A DNA stretch of 64,000 nucleotides from an uncultured Allobosea sp. (GCF_945957345.1 NZ_CAMFKW010000032.1:1-64000), one strand, 5' to 3'. Positions 9,095 to 19,592 are shown, counted from the first letter of the stretch. Notes: generated by a model from the sequence alone, not told the origin. Numbers and translations: made by a program.

Positions 9095-10609
9095 TTACTG
9101 GCCGCGCCCGGTCCGGGCGGCGAAGCGGATTGCTTCCTCGGCGGCGCGGAACAGGGCCTTGGCCTTGTTGATGCACTCCTCCTGCTCGGAGGCGGGGCTC
9201 GAATCGTAGACGATGCCGGCGCCGGCCTGGACATGCATACGCCCGTCCTTGACCACCGCCGTACGCAGCACGATGCAGGTGTCCATCTCGCCATTGGCGC
9301 CAAAATAACCGATGCAGCCGGCATAGGCGCCGCGCGCATCGCGCTCCAGCTCGTCGATGATCTCCATCGCCCGGACCTTCGGCGCACCCGACACCGTCCC
9401 GGCCGGGAAGCCGGCGATGAGGGCGCCGAGTGAATCGTGCTTCGGGTCGATCCTGCCTTCGACATTCGAGACGATGTGCATCACCTGGCTGTAGCGCTCG
9501 ATGAAGAACGAATCGGTGACCTTGACCGTGCCGATCTCGGCGACGCGGCCGACATCGTTGCGCCCGAGATCGAGCAGCATCAGGTGCTCGGCGCGTTCCT
9601 TCGGATCGGCCAGAAGCTCCTCAGCCAGGGCGTTGTCCTCGGCCTCGGTCGCGCCGCGCCGCCGCGTGCCGGCGATCGGCCGGATCGTGACTGTGTCGTC
9701 GCGCAGGCGCACCAGGATCTCGGGGCTCGAGCAGACGATCTGGAAACCGCCGAAATCGAGATAGCAGAGGAAGGGCGCCGGATTGACCCGCCGGAGCGCC
9801 CGATAGAGCGCGAAAGGCGGCAGGGCGAAGGGCGCCTCGAAGCGCTGCGACAGCACGACCTGGAAGATGTCGCCGGCGCGGATGTACTCCTTCGCCTTGT
9901 CGACCATCTCGAGATACTCGGCCTCGCTCGTATTCGAGGTGGTGGCCGGCTCCGGCAGGTTGGCGATGTCGATCTCGGCCTCGGCGGGCAGGGCGCCTTC
10001 CAGCGCCTGCACCACGGCCTCCAGCCGCTCCTGCGCCCGCTCAAAGGCATGGCGCGCGCCGACGCCCGGCATATGCCGGACGGGCGTGACGACATGAATC
10101 TCGTCGCGCACCGCGTCGAACACCACCATCAAGGTCGGCCGCGTCAGGATGGCGTCTGGCACCCCGGTGCCGGTCTCCTTCGGCTCGGGCAGGCGCTCCA
10201 TCAGACGCACCATGTCGTAGCCGAGATAGCCGAATACGCCGGAGGCCATCGGCGGCAGCCCCTCGGCTTCCGGAATGGCGCTCTCTTCGAGCAGGGCCCG
10301 CAGGCTTTCGAAGGCCGGGCGCGGATCGTCGAGGAAGGTTTCGCCCAGCGCCGTCCGACAGAGCGAGGCCTGGCCGTGATGGCAGCGCCAGATCAGGTCC
10401 GGCTCCAGCCCGATCATCGAGTAGCGGCCACGCACGGCGCCGCCCTCGACCGATTCGAGCAGGAAGGCAGGGCCGGTCGTGGCATGGCGCAGCTTCAGGA
10501 AGGCGGCGACCGGCGTTTCGCAATCGCCGACCAGCACCTGCCGCAGCAATTGCGGGGCGCCGGTCTCGTAGGTCTGCGCGAAGCGCTCGAAATCCGGGAG
10601 CGGCTGCAT
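9095..10609 (-). CDS. trpE: Anthranilate synthase component I
   Basis: Converts chorismate to anthranilate, using ammonia supplied by TrpG; first step of tryptophan synthesis. 504 aa. The N-terminal domain carries the LLES tryptophan-feedback motif (FLLESVEGG, about residue 50). The chorismate-binding domain shows IAGTRRRG, LLADPKERAEHLMLLDLGRND, GAPKVRAMEIIDELE and YAGCIGYFGANGEMDTCIVLRTAVV. The ATG at 10609 lies 2 bp past the ppiD stop, so the two genes are co-transcribed. trpG, trpD and trpC are not in the window: the gene is followed by a terminator and a convergent neighbour. Confidence 0.96.
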   Translation of the reverse strand: MQPLPDFERFAQTYETGAPQLLRQVLVGDCETPVAAFLKLRHATTGPAFLLESVEGGAVRGRYSMIGLEPDLIWRCHHGQASLCRTALGETFLDDPRPAFESLRALLEESAIPEAEGLPPMASGVFGYLGYDMVRLMERLPEPKETGTGVPDAILTRPTLMVVFDAVRDEIHVVTPVRHMPGVGARHAFERAQERLEAVVQALEGALPAEAEIDIANLPEPATTSNTSEAEYLEMVDKAKEYIRAGDIFQVVLSQRFEAPFALPPFALYRALRRVNPAPFLCYLDFGGFQIVCSSPEILVRLRDDTVTIRPIAGTRRRGATEAEDNALAEELLADPKERAEHLMLLDLGRNDVGRVAEIGTVKVTDSFFIERYSQVMHIVSNVEGRIDPKHDSLGALIAGFPAGTVSGAPKVRAMEIIDELERDARGAYAGCIGYFGANGEMDTCIVLRTAVVKDGRMHVQAGAGIVYDSSPASEQEECINKAKALFRAAEEAIRFAARTGRGQ

Positions 10610-10611
10610 CG

Positions 10612-12525
10612 TCAGTTCTGCGCCCCGCCCGTCGCGTTGCGGAAGGCGGCCTCGTTGATGCTGACGCCGAGCTCGGCCTGCCGCTTCGCGACATATTGCA
10701 GCATGATGTCCTCGCCGACGCTCTGCGAGAGCAGGCGCTCGAAATTGCCGGCCTCCTGCGTGGTGCGGACATAAGGCGCAACGGTGGCCGAATCGACCTT
10801 GAACAGGATGCGCGATCCATCGGCCCCGGCGGCCGAGCCGCTCTTGCCCGCGGCGGTGCCGAAGACCTGAGCGACGACCGTGCCCGGCAGCTCGGGACGC
10901 TGGTCCTGCCGGCCGATATCGGCGGCGGTCTCGATGGTCAGCCCGGCCGAGGCCGCGACCACGTCGAAGCTCTCGCCCTTGTCGAGCCGCTCCGAAAGCT
11001 CGCGCGCCTTGGTGGAAAGCCTGGATGCAGTCTCGTCGGCGCGCCACCGCTTCTCGACCTCGGCCTTGACCTCGTCGAAGCTGCGCTCGCGCGCCGGGTC
11101 GATCTTGGTGACGTCGAACCAGACATAGCCGGTATCGCGGCCCAGGCGGATCGCCTCGTTGTCGACGCCGATATCCGAGCGGAAGATCGCCTGGAGCGTG
11201 GCGTCGCCACCCGGCAGCGCCTCCTCCTTCGCGCCGTCGGGACGCGTGAGGCTCGCGCTCATCGGGCCGGCATTGCGCAGCTTGAGATTGAGCTCCTTGG
11301 CGATCTCGGCGAGCGGCCGGGCCGAGGCGCGCTGATCCTCGATCTTGTCATGCAGCTCGGTGACCTGGGCAGCGGCGCGGCTGGTCGCCAGCTCCTTCTT
11401 CACCTCGGCTTCGACCTCCTCGAACGGGCGGACATGCGCGGCGTCGATCTTGGTCACGCGCAGCAGCACAGTGCCGAACGAGCCTTTGACCGGGGCGCTG
11501 ACGGCGCCTTCCTCCAGTGCGAAAGCGGCATCACGCACGACGGGGTCGATCATCTGTTCGCGGGTGAAAGTGCCCAGCGTCAGATCGTTGAAAGCGACGT
11601 TCCGCTCGGTCGCGATCTCGTCGAAGGTCTCGCCGCCGTCGATCTTGGCCTTGGCGGCCTTCGCTTCCTCTTCGTTCGGGAACTGGATCTGCTGCACGGT
11701 GCGCGTCTCGACCGCGGTGAAGCGCTGCGCCTTCGTCGCCTCGTAGCGCGCCTTGGCGTCAGCATCCGTGATCTTGGCCGGGTCGGCCAGTGTCTCGGCG
11801 GTGATCGAGAGGATGGCGGCGCTGCGGAACTCCGGCGCGCGGAAGGCGATCTTGCGGTCGTTGAAGAAGGTCTTGAGCTGGTCCTCGCTCGGCGCCGCGA
11901 TCTCGCCGGCCGCGCTTGCGGGCATGCGGGCGAAGGTGATCGAGCGCTTCTCGTTGCGCAGGCGGTTGCCGACCTCCTGCAGCGCGACCGGAGCGATGAG
12001 GCCGCCGGTCAGCATCTCGGAAAGCTGCTGACGCAGGATGGTCGAGCGCTGGAGCGCGACATAGCTCTGCTCGGTATAGCCGTTCGAGCGCAGCAGCTCG
12101 TTGAAGCGGGCGGGCGAGAACTGCCCCGCAGCGTCGCGGAAGACCTGGTCGTCGAAGATCAGGTTGCGGATCGTCTCGTCGGAGACGGCGAGCCGCATGC
12201 TCTGCGCCGTCTGGTCGAGCGTCGACTCGGTGAGCAGGCGGGAGAGCACCTGCCGGTCGAGGCCCAGGGCACGCGCCATCTCCGGCGAGATCTGGCGGCG
12301 CTGCTGGCGGATCAGGTTCTGGATCTCGTTCTGATAGGCCGTGCGCATCTGCTCGACGCCGATCTCGGCTTTGCCGATCTTGGCCACCTCGTTGCGGCCA
12401 TAGCCGCGGAAGATGTCGCCGACGCCCCAGATGGCGAAGGCGAGGATCAGGATGCCGAACAGGACACTGATGACGAGCTTGCCGAGCAAACCCTGACTCG
12501 CCTTGCGGATGCCCTGCATCATCAT
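10612..12525 (-). CDS. ppiD: PpiD-like periplasmic folding chaperone (SurA N-domain/parvulin)
   Basis: 637 aa inner-membrane-anchored periplasmic protein. A short cytosolic N-terminus is followed by one transmembrane helix (LLGKLVISVLFGILILAFAIWGVGDIF, residues 13-39). Then comes a SurA_N-type helical region, a degenerate parvulin domain around residues 250-360 (ETFDEIATERN, LGTFTREQMIDPVVRDAAFALEEGAVSAPVKGSFGTVLLRVTKI) and a further repeat (RSFDEVKAEVEKRWRADETA). The order ppiD-trpE is common in Hyphomicrobiales. ATG 12525 begins MMMQGIRKASQG; the exact Met among three is uncertain. It is divergent from tpiA across a 187-bp gap. Confidence 0.92.
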   Translation of the reverse strand: MMMQGIRKASQGLLGKLVISVLFGILILAFAIWGVGDIFRGYGRNEVAKIGKAEIGVEQMRTAYQNEIQNLIRQQRRQISPEMARALGLDRQVLSRLLTESTLDQTAQSMRLAVSDETIRNLIFDDQVFRDAAGQFSPARFNELLRSNGYTEQSYVALQRSTILRQQLSEMLTGGLIAPVALQEVGNRLRNEKRSITFARMPASAAGEIAAPSEDQLKTFFNDRKIAFRAPEFRSAAILSITAETLADPAKITDADAKARYEATKAQRFTAVETRTVQQIQFPNEEEAKAAKAKIDGGETFDEIATERNVAFNDLTLGTFTREQMIDPVVRDAAFALEEGAVSAPVKGSFGTVLLRVTKIDAAHVRPFEEVEAEVKKELATSRAAAQVTELHDKIEDQRASARPLAEIAKELNLKLRNAGPMSASLTRPDGAKEEALPGGDATLQAIFRSDIGVDNEAIRLGRDTGYVWFDVTKIDPARERSFDEVKAEVEKRWRADETASRLSTKARELSERLDKGESFDVVAASAGLTIETAADIGRQDQRPELPGTVVAQVFGTAAGKSGSAAGADGSRILFKVDSATVAPYVRTTQEAGNFERLLSQSVGEDIMLQYVAKRQAELGVSINEAAFRNATGGAQN

Positions 12526-12712
12526 GGAAGCTGTCTTTCCCTGAACCTGTTCACGGCGCGCAAACGAGCCCGCGCGCGTATTTTCCGGCGCTGCTTATAG
12601 GAACCGTCGGCGAAAGCCGCAATCGTCGTCGCAGTCCGATGCGGAGTTGCACGCGATTGCGGCGCCGGCCGGGCGTTGCTAGAGCCGGGATAACGAATTT
12701 CGGAGGATCGAC

Positions 12713-13477
12713 GTGACGCGCAGCATCAAGCCGCTGGTGGCGGGCAACTGGAAGATGAACGGCCTGAAGGCCGACCTCGCCATCGCGGCTGGGGTGGCCA
12801 AGGGCTACGACGCCGCGCTGAAGCCGAGCGTCGACCTCGCCATCTGCCCGCCCGCCAGCCTTCTGTTCGCCGCGACGGCAGCCCTGATCGGCTCGCGGAT
12901 CGCGACCGGCGGGCAGGATTGCAGCACGCAAGGCTCCGGCGCCTTCACCGGCGAGGTCTCCGCGGCGATGCTGGCCGATGCCGGTGCCAGTTTCTGCATC
13001 GTCGGCCATTCCGAGCGCCGCACGCTCCATGGCGAGACCAACGCCACGGTCAAGGCCAAGGCCGAGGCTGCGCAGAAGGCCTTGCTGTTGCCGATCGTCT
13101 GCGTCGGCGAGACCAAGGACGAGCGCGAGGCCGGCAAGGCGCTGGCGGTGGTCAAGAAGCAGCTGCGCGGCTCGGTGCCGGACGGCGCGACGCCTGCGAC
13201 GCTCGTCGTCGCCTACGAGCCGGTCTGGGCGATCGGCACGGGCCTGACGCCGACCGCGGCCGATGTCGCCGAGATGCATGAGGCGATCCGCGCCGAACTC
13301 GGCCGCCTGCTGGGAAAGCAGGCCGCTGCCGGCGTGCGCCTGCTCTATGGCGGCTCGGTGAAGCCTTCGAATGCCGCCGAACTGATGAATGTCGCCAATG
13401 TCGACGGGGCGCTCGTCGGCGGCGCCAGCCTCAAGGCCGAAGAATTCCTGGCGATCGCCCGCGCCTGCGCCGGCTGA
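12713..13477 (+). CDS. tpiA: Triose-phosphate isomerase
   Basis: Interconverts dihydroxyacetone phosphate and glyceraldehyde 3-phosphate. 254 aa TIM barrel with all catalytic parts: AGNWKMNG (Asn/Lys), CIVGHSERR (His), [13 protein letters not shown] (Glu and loop 6), [12 protein letters not shown] and [11 protein letters not shown] (phosphate binding). GTG 12713 is the start; it follows a good CGGAGGAT ribosome site, and [17 protein letters not shown] is family-like. secG follows after 144 bp, an order seen in other alphaproteobacteria. Confidence 0.97.
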   Translation: MTRSIKPLVAGNWKMNGLKADLAIAAGVAKGYDAALKPSVDLAICPPASLLFAATAALIGSRIATGGQDCSTQGSGAFTGEVSAAMLADAGASFCIVGHSERRTLHGETNATVKAKAEAAQKALLLPIVCVGETKDEREAGKALAVVKKQLRGSVPDGATPATLVVAYEPVWAIGTGLTPTAADVAEMHEAIRAELGRLLGKQAAAGVRLLYGGSVKPSNAAELMNVANVDGALVGGASLKAEEFLAIARACAG

Positions 13478-13621
13478 ACACGCCCGACTTGAATAGGCCG
13501 GCGCACAGGGGTGGCGCTGCCGGCTCACGCATGTTATGTGCCCCGCCGAATTCGCCTCGACTTTCGAGGAGGAGCGGGTGGCCCTTGGCGGCGGCCCGCG
13601 CCATGCCCATTTCGTGAGACC

Positions 13622-14035
13622 ATGCAGAACGTTCTCATCGTCATCCACCTGATCATCGTCGTCGCCCTCGTCGGCGTCGTGCTGCTGCAGCGCTCCGAAG
13701 GTGGCGGCCTCGGCATGGGCTCCGGCGGCGGAGGCGGCGTCGGCGGCTTCATGACCGGCCGCGGCCAGGCCAATGCCCTGACGCGCGCGACCGCGATTCT
13801 CGCCGGCCTGTTCTTCCTGACCTCGATCGTGCTGGCGGTGATGGCCACGCGCGGCCGCGTCCAGCGCTCGATCATCGACGGGGCGCCCGCGACCTCTGCT
13901 CCGGCCACGCCCGGCGCGCCTGCCGGTCCGAGCGCCCCGAATGCCGGCGGCGTCCTCGACCAGCTCCGCCAGATGCAGAACCAGAATCAGGGCGGCGCCC
14001 AGCCGCCGACGCCGCCAGCGGCGCCGCAGCAATAA
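13622..14035 (+). CDS. secG: Preprotein translocase subunit SecG
   Basis: 137 aa subunit of the SecYEG channel. Two hydrophobic helices (LIVIHLIIVVALVGVVLLQ, residues 4-22, and ATAILAGLFFLTSIVLAVMA, about 56-75) flank the conserved cytosolic loop RSEGGGLGMGSGGGGG. A Pro/Ala/Gln-rich tail ending PPTPPAAPQQ is typical of alphaproteobacterial SecG. ATG 13622 is chosen because MQNVLIVIHLIIV is the family start; the longer frame from 13511 is not. Tandem terminators follow, before pyrG. Confidence 0.93.
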   Translation: MQNVLIVIHLIIVVALVGVVLLQRSEGGGLGMGSGGGGGVGGFMTGRGQANALTRATAILAGLFFLTSIVLAVMATRGRVQRSIIDGAPATSAPATPGAPAGPSAPNAGGVLDQLRQMQNQNQGGAQPPTPPAAPQQ

Positions 14036-14044
14036 GATGGGGCA

Positions 14045-14071
14045 GGGCCGGGAAACCGGCCCTTCTCTTTT
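14045..14071 (+). terminator. Intrinsic terminator 1 after secG
   Basis: Stem GGGCCGG/CCGGCCC with a GAAA loop, followed by TTCTCTTTT, 10 bp after the secG stop. First of two near-identical hairpins. Confidence 0.8.
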
Positions 14072-14082
14072 GAGTATGGAGG

Positions 14083-14107
14083 GGCCGGGCGACCGGCCTT
14101 CTCTTTT
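14083..14107 (+). terminator. Intrinsic terminator 2 after secG
   Basis: Stem GGCCGG/CCGGCC with a GCGA loop, followed by TTCTCTTTT. Sequence and tail nearly duplicate terminator 1, 38 bp upstream, making a tandem stop between secG and pyrG. Confidence 0.75.
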
Positions 14108-14182
14108 GTGGACAAGCGCGCAGGGCAAGGCGGGACTGCTCAGAACGCGCTTAGCGAATCGAACCCGTGGCGATAGAGGTGA

Positions 14183-15817
<1,635 letters not shown>

Positions 15818-15818
15818 T

Positions 15819-16205
15819 TCAGGGTTCGCCGAGCCGCACCGCTGTCCAAGGTAGTCGGTGCTGCTCGAACACCGCCTTGGTCGGCCCGGGAAAGTCCGGG
15901 TCGGCAAAGGCGCCGATCGCGACCGCCACGAGTTCCGGCTTGCGCGACGGCTCCCAGAACACCGTGCTCCCGCAAACCGGGCAGAAGTGGTGGAGCACGC
16001 GATGGCCGCTATCGGCCGGGCGCTCGTAATCGCTGAAACGCCCAGATATCGTGATCGCATCACGCCCAAAGAAGGCGGCGACGCCATAGGCGCTTCCCGT
16101 CCGTCGTTGGCATTCGCGGCAATGGCAGAGCGCGACGAGCGCCGGTTCGCCTGAACAGGCGATGCGCAATTGCCCGCAGCTGCAGCGGGCTTCCCGGTTC
16201 TTCAT
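15819..16205 (-). CDS. GFA (CENP-V/GFA-fold) zinc protein
   Basis: 128 aa protein of the glutathione-dependent formaldehyde-activating (GFA/CENP-V) fold. Three cysteine groups are visible: CSCGQLRIAC (residues 8-17), CHCRECQRRTGSAYG (about 27-41) and CPVCGST (about 75-81); these bind zinc in the family. Most members have no proven formaldehyde activity, so a specific substrate is not assigned. ATG 16205 (MKNREARCSCG) is chosen because AGGAGG lies 9 nt upstream on the minus strand; an ATG 9 bp earlier overlaps that site. Confidence 0.85.
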   Translation of the reverse strand: MKNREARCSCGQLRIACSGEPALVALCHCRECQRRTGSAYGVAAFFGRDAITISGRFSDYERPADSGHRVLHHFCPVCGSTVFWEPSRKPELVAVAIGAFADPDFPGPTKAVFEQHRLPWTAVRLGEP

Positions 16206-16309
16206 CTCTCGCATCCTCCTTTTAGATGACGGCTTGTGCGGCTTTCGCGTTAGCCTGACTATGTGGCATCGCGGACTGGGAGTCCGCGCGACGGCACGGG
16301 CAGGGCGGC

Positions 16310-16711
16310 ATGACGATCTCGATGGCGGGCCTGCCCGCATTCCTCCTCTATTTCGTCGTCGGCGCGGCCCTGATTGCCGCCTTCTCCGCGCTCTATCTGC
16401 GCATGACGCCGCATGACGAGATCGCCTTGATCCGCGGCGGCAATCTCTCGGCAGCGGTCGCGCTCGGCGGCAATGTCGTCGGCTTCTCACTGCCGCTGGA
16501 GCAGGCGATCTCGCAGGCCAGCAGCATTCCTGACTGCGTGCTCTGGGCGCTCGCCGCGATGATTATCCAGTTCATCGCCTATGGCGTCGCGCGCCTTCTC
16601 ATTCCCCAACTGTCGCAGAAAATCGAGAACGACAATCTGCCCTCCGCGGTCATGCTCGCAGTGATCGCCGTCGTCTCCGGGACGCTGGCCGCTGCCAGCA
16701 TGACGGAATGA
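16310..16711 (+). CDS. DUF350 (YjfL-like) membrane protein
   Basis: 133 aa with four hydrophobic segments, arranged as two repeats of a two-helix unit: FLLYFVVGAALIAAFSALYL, IRGGNLSAAVALGGNVVGFSLPL, VLWALAAMIIQFIAYGVARLL and SAVMLAVIAVVSGTLAAASM. GGNLSAAVALGG and the second-half ENDNLPSAVMLAV are DUF350 signatures. It is first in a three-gene set with a DUF1190 protein and a glutathionylspermidine-synthase-like ATP-grasp enzyme, the same association as Escherichia coli yjfL-yjfM-yjfC. Comparative work has suggested a membrane/peptide-modification system, but function is unproven. Confidence 0.85.
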   Translation: MTISMAGLPAFLLYFVVGAALIAAFSALYLRMTPHDEIALIRGGNLSAAVALGGNVVGFSLPLEQAISQASSIPDCVLWALAAMIIQFIAYGVARLLIPQLSQKIENDNLPSAVMLAVIAVVSGTLAAASMTE

Positions 16712-16718
16712 GGCGGCG

Positions 16719-17345
16719 ATGAAACGCTCCACGCAGATCGGGCTCGGGGCCGCCGGCGTTCTCCTCGTCGCCACCGTCTGGTCGATGACATCAGACAGCC
16801 AGGAGGAGAACCTCGTCTATAACAGCCTGAGCGACTGCCGGGCGGCCGGGCAACTCACCGCCCAGCAATGCGAGACTGCCTTTTCGGAAGCGACCGCAAC
16901 GCGCCTCAAGGACGCGCCGAAATTCCAGAGCCAGAGCGCCTGCGAGACGCAATACGGTGCCAATGGCTGTGGTTCGGCGTCCATCGGCGGCGCGCAGTAT
17001 TTCATCCCGGCCCTCGCCGGCTTCATGCTCGCGCGGGGTCTCGCCGGAGGCCCGGCGCAGCCCCTGATGCCGCCGACCGCCGCTGCCTGCCCACCGGGCT
17101 CGACTTTGCCGGAATGCCAGCAGGCGCGCGCCGCGTCATCGTCTTCGGGCTCCTCGGGCTCTTCGGGCGGGAGCAGTGGCTATTTCGGCAGCCGCTCGCG
17201 CGCCTATTCCACCACGACGGGGAGCACCGTCAAAGCCGCTTTCGCCGGAGGCTCTCGCGCAGGCAGCGTCTCGACGACCAGCGCGGCCTCGCGCGGCGGC
17301 TTCGGCTCGACCGCGCGCTCCTTCTCCTCGCATTCCTCGTCCTGA
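16719..17345 (+). CDS. DUF1190 (YgiB/YjfM-like) exported protein
   Basis: 208 aa. It has an N-terminal signal/anchor (MKRSTQIGLGAAGVLLVATVWSM). A Cys-containing domain follows (YNSLSDCRAAGQLTAQQCETAFSEA, SACETQYGANGCGS), then a Ser/Gly-rich tail ending AARSFSSHSSS. The paired cysteines and the QYFIPALAGFMLARGL block match DUF1190. Lies 7 bp after the DUF350 gene and 1 bp before the ATP-grasp gene, so the three form an operon. The Ser-rich tail may be surface-exposed. Confidence 0.82.
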   Translation: MKRSTQIGLGAAGVLLVATVWSMTSDSQEENLVYNSLSDCRAAGQLTAQQCETAFSEATATRLKDAPKFQSQSACETQYGANGCGSASIGGAQYFIPALAGFMLARGLAGGPAQPLMPPTAAACPPGSTLPECQQARAASSSSGSSGSSGGSSGYFGSRSRAYSTTTGSTVKAAFAGGSRAGSVSTTSAASRGGFGSTARSFSSHSSS

Positions 17346-17346
17346 C

Positions 17347-18516
17347 ATGCGCCGCGTCACGCTTCCGCCGCGCCCGGACTGGGTCGAACAGGTCGAACGC
17401 CTCGGCTTCGCCTTTCACACCATCGACGGCGAGACCTATTGGGACGAGAGCGTGGCCTTCGCCTTCACGCTGGAGGAGATCGAGCGCGATATCGAGGGGC
17501 CGACCGACGCGATCGAGCAGCTCTGCTTCGCCTTCATAGAGAAGGCGCTCGACAGCGAAGAGATCCTGACCAGGCTCGCGATTCCCGCCGAGCACTGGGG
17601 CTATGTCCGCGACAGCTGGCAACGCGGCGAGCGCAATCTCTATGGCAGGCTCGATCTCGCCTATGACGGGCGCGGGCCGGCGAAGCTGCTCGAATACAAC
17701 GCCGATACGCCGACCGCCCTCTTCGAATCGAGCGTCGTGCAATGGGACTGGCTGGAGCAGGCGATGGCGCGAGGCGCGATCCCGCGCGGCAGCGACCAGT
17801 TCAATTCACTGCATGAACGCCTGATCGCGGCCTTCAAAGACCTGCGCGAGCCCTCGCCCTATCGCCTGCACCTGACCTGCGTACAAGGCAGCCCGGAAGA
17901 CAAGGGCACGGTCGACTATCTCGCCGACTGCGCCGTGCAGGCCGGGCTCGATGCGCGCTTCACCTATATCGAGGAACTCGGGCTGCTCAGCGACGGACGC
18001 TTCTGCGACGGCGCCAATCAGCCAATCGAGACCCTGTTCAAGCTCTATCCTTGGGAATGGATGTTCCGGGAGAGCTACGGCAAGGCGCTGGCCGGCTCGG
18101 GCTGCCAGTTCATCGAGCCGCCCTGGAAGGCGATCCTCTCCAACAAGGGCCTGCTCGCCTGTCTCTGGGAGATGGAGCCGGGCCATCCCAATCTCCTGCC
18201 GGCCTTCTTCGAGGGCGATCCGCGCTGCGCCACACTCTCGCCCCGCCATGTCCGCAAGCCGCTCTATTCGCGCGAGGGCGCCAATGTCACGCTCATGGAA
18301 CGCGGCCGCGTGCTCGACAGCGACGACGGCCCTTATGGCGCCGAGGGGCATGTCCTGCAGGATGCGGCGACCAACCTGTTCTCCGCCGAGGGCAAATACG
18401 CCGTGCTCGGCTCCTGGCTCGTCGCCTCGCAGGCCTGTGGGCTCTGCGTCCGCGAGGACGCCTCGCCAATCACAAAGAACACCTCGCGCTTCCTGCCGCA
18501 CTATATCGAGCCCTGA
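17347..18516 (+). CDS. Glutathionylspermidine synthase-like ATP-grasp protein (YjfC/YgiC-like)
   Basis: 389 aa, matching the C-terminal synthetase half of E. coli Gss and stand-alone YjfC/YgiC proteins. Visible family blocks are GRLDLAYDGRGPAKLLEYNADTPTALFESS, LFKLYPWEWMFRESYGKAL, EPPWKAILSNKGLLACLWEM (ATP-grasp lysine), YSREGANVTL, and the C-terminal GSWLVASQACGLCVREDASPITKNTSRFLPHYI. No amidase (CHAP) domain is present. Members ligate amines to peptides or glutathione by an ATP-grasp mechanism; this one's substrate is unknown. ATG 17347 starts MRRVTLPPRPDWVEQVERLGF. It is the last gene of the DUF350-DUF1190 operon. Confidence 0.87.
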   Translation: MRRVTLPPRPDWVEQVERLGFAFHTIDGETYWDESVAFAFTLEEIERDIEGPTDAIEQLCFAFIEKALDSEEILTRLAIPAEHWGYVRDSWQRGERNLYGRLDLAYDGRGPAKLLEYNADTPTALFESSVVQWDWLEQAMARGAIPRGSDQFNSLHERLIAAFKDLREPSPYRLHLTCVQGSPEDKGTVDYLADCAVQAGLDARFTYIEELGLLSDGRFCDGANQPIETLFKLYPWEWMFRESYGKALAGSGCQFIEPPWKAILSNKGLLACLWEMEPGHPNLLPAFFEGDPRCATLSPRHVRKPLYSREGANVTLMERGRVLDSDDGPYGAEGHVLQDAATNLFSAEGKYAVLGSWLVASQACGLCVREDASPITKNTSRFLPHYIEP

Positions 18517-18586
18517 ACGCGCGACATGACCGCGCCTTGATCTGTGCTAGCCTTGGGCTCCGATACGCCTGTCGACGGAGCCTGCC

Positions 18587-19468
18587 ATGTCTGCAAACGC
18601 CTCAACGCCCCGCGGTCTCGACCATCTCGTCATCGGCGTCCGCGACCTCGATGCCGCCTGGCACTTCTACGAGAAGCTCGGCTTCCGTGTCGGCGCCCGC
18701 AACCGCCATCCCTGGGGCACCGAGAACCGGATCGTGCAGTTCCCGGGCTCCTTCCTCGAACTGGTGACGATCGCCGATGACGCGGCCATTCCGCCGCATG
18801 GCGAGCGCCGCTTCTCCTTCGGCGCCTTCGTGCGGCAGGCGCTGGCGGAACAGGGCGAGGGGCTCTCCATGCTGGTGCTGGAGAGCAAAGACGCCAAGGC
18901 CGATGCTGCCGCTTTCAAGGCGCAGGGCATCGGTGATTTCGAGCCCTTCTTCTTCGAGCGCCGGGCAAGGCGGCCGGATGGCAGCGATGTCCGCGTCGCC
19001 TTCGAACTCGCCTTCGCCGCCGATTCGCGCGCGCCGGAATGCGGCTTCTTCGTTTGCCAGCAGCTGGAACCGCAGAATTTCTGGAACCCCGAGTTCCAGC
19101 AGCATCCGAACGGCGCGACGGCGCTCTCAGCCGCCGTGATGCTGGCGGAGGAGCCGGCCTTCCACCGCGGTTTCCTCTCGGCCTTCAGTGGCGGCGCCGA
19201 GGTGCTGGAAGGCAACGAGGATTATGTGCTCGCCCTGCCGCGGGGGCGCATCGACGTGCTCGACCCCGAGGCCGCGCAGGGGGCCTATCTCGTCGAGCCG
19301 GATACGACCCCCGCCCGCTTCCTGGGGTTCTGCGTCTCGGTGCCCGATCTCGAAGCCTTGGCGGAGCGTCTGACCGAGAACGAAATCTCGTTCCAGCGCG
19401 GCGACGAGCGGCTCTTCGTGCCGGCCGAAGAAGCTTTCGGCTGCATGGTGGCGTTCGAGCAAGGCTGA
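18587..19468 (+). CDS. Glyoxalase/VOC-fold protein (Glyoxalase_3-like)
   Basis: 293 aa protein with an N-terminal VOC module (GLDHLVIGVRDLDAAWHFYEKLGFRVGAR, residues 9-37; FPGSFLELVTIAD) and a second half that repeats the fold (FLGFCVSVPDLEALAERLTENEISFQR). The His of LDHLVIGV and the Glu of FLELV are candidate metal ligands. Proteins of this size and layout are usually annotated glyoxalase-like without a known substrate. Monocistronic; a 91-bp repeat follows, and opgH converges from the other side. Confidence 0.8.
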   Translation: MSANASTPRGLDHLVIGVRDLDAAWHFYEKLGFRVGARNRHPWGTENRIVQFPGSFLELVTIADDAAIPPHGERRFSFGAFVRQALAEQGEGLSMLVLESKDAKADAAAFKAQGIGDFEPFFFERRARRPDGSDVRVAFELAFAADSRAPECGFFVCQQLEPQNFWNPEFQQHPNGATALSAAVMLAEEPAFHRGFLSAFSGGAEVLEGNEDYVLALPRGRIDVLDPEAAQGAYLVEPDTTPARFLGFCVSVPDLEALAERLTENEISFQRGDERLFVPAEEAFGCMVAFEQG

Positions 19469-19501
19469 AGGGCAGAGAGCACGGTCTGACGGAGCCTTAC
19501 C

Positions 19502-19592
19502 GTCATGGTCGGGGTTGTCCCGACCATCCACGTCTTCTCCGGTCGCAGGTTGTGTTCAAGACGTGGATGCTCCCCACAAGGGCGAGCATGAC
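19502..19592. repeat. 91-bp interspersed palindromic repeat, copy 2
   Basis: Inverted relative to the copy at 2926 and in the same orientation as 29167. It has the same layout: a GTCATGGTCGG hairpin half, ATCCACGTCTT, a variable spacer, AAGACGTGGATGCTC, then GGGCGAGCATGAC. It lies 34 bp after the VOC gene stop, in the convergent gap before opgH. About 25 bp further on (19617-19654) is a fragment that resembles the ends of the element at 31855. Confidence 0.85.
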
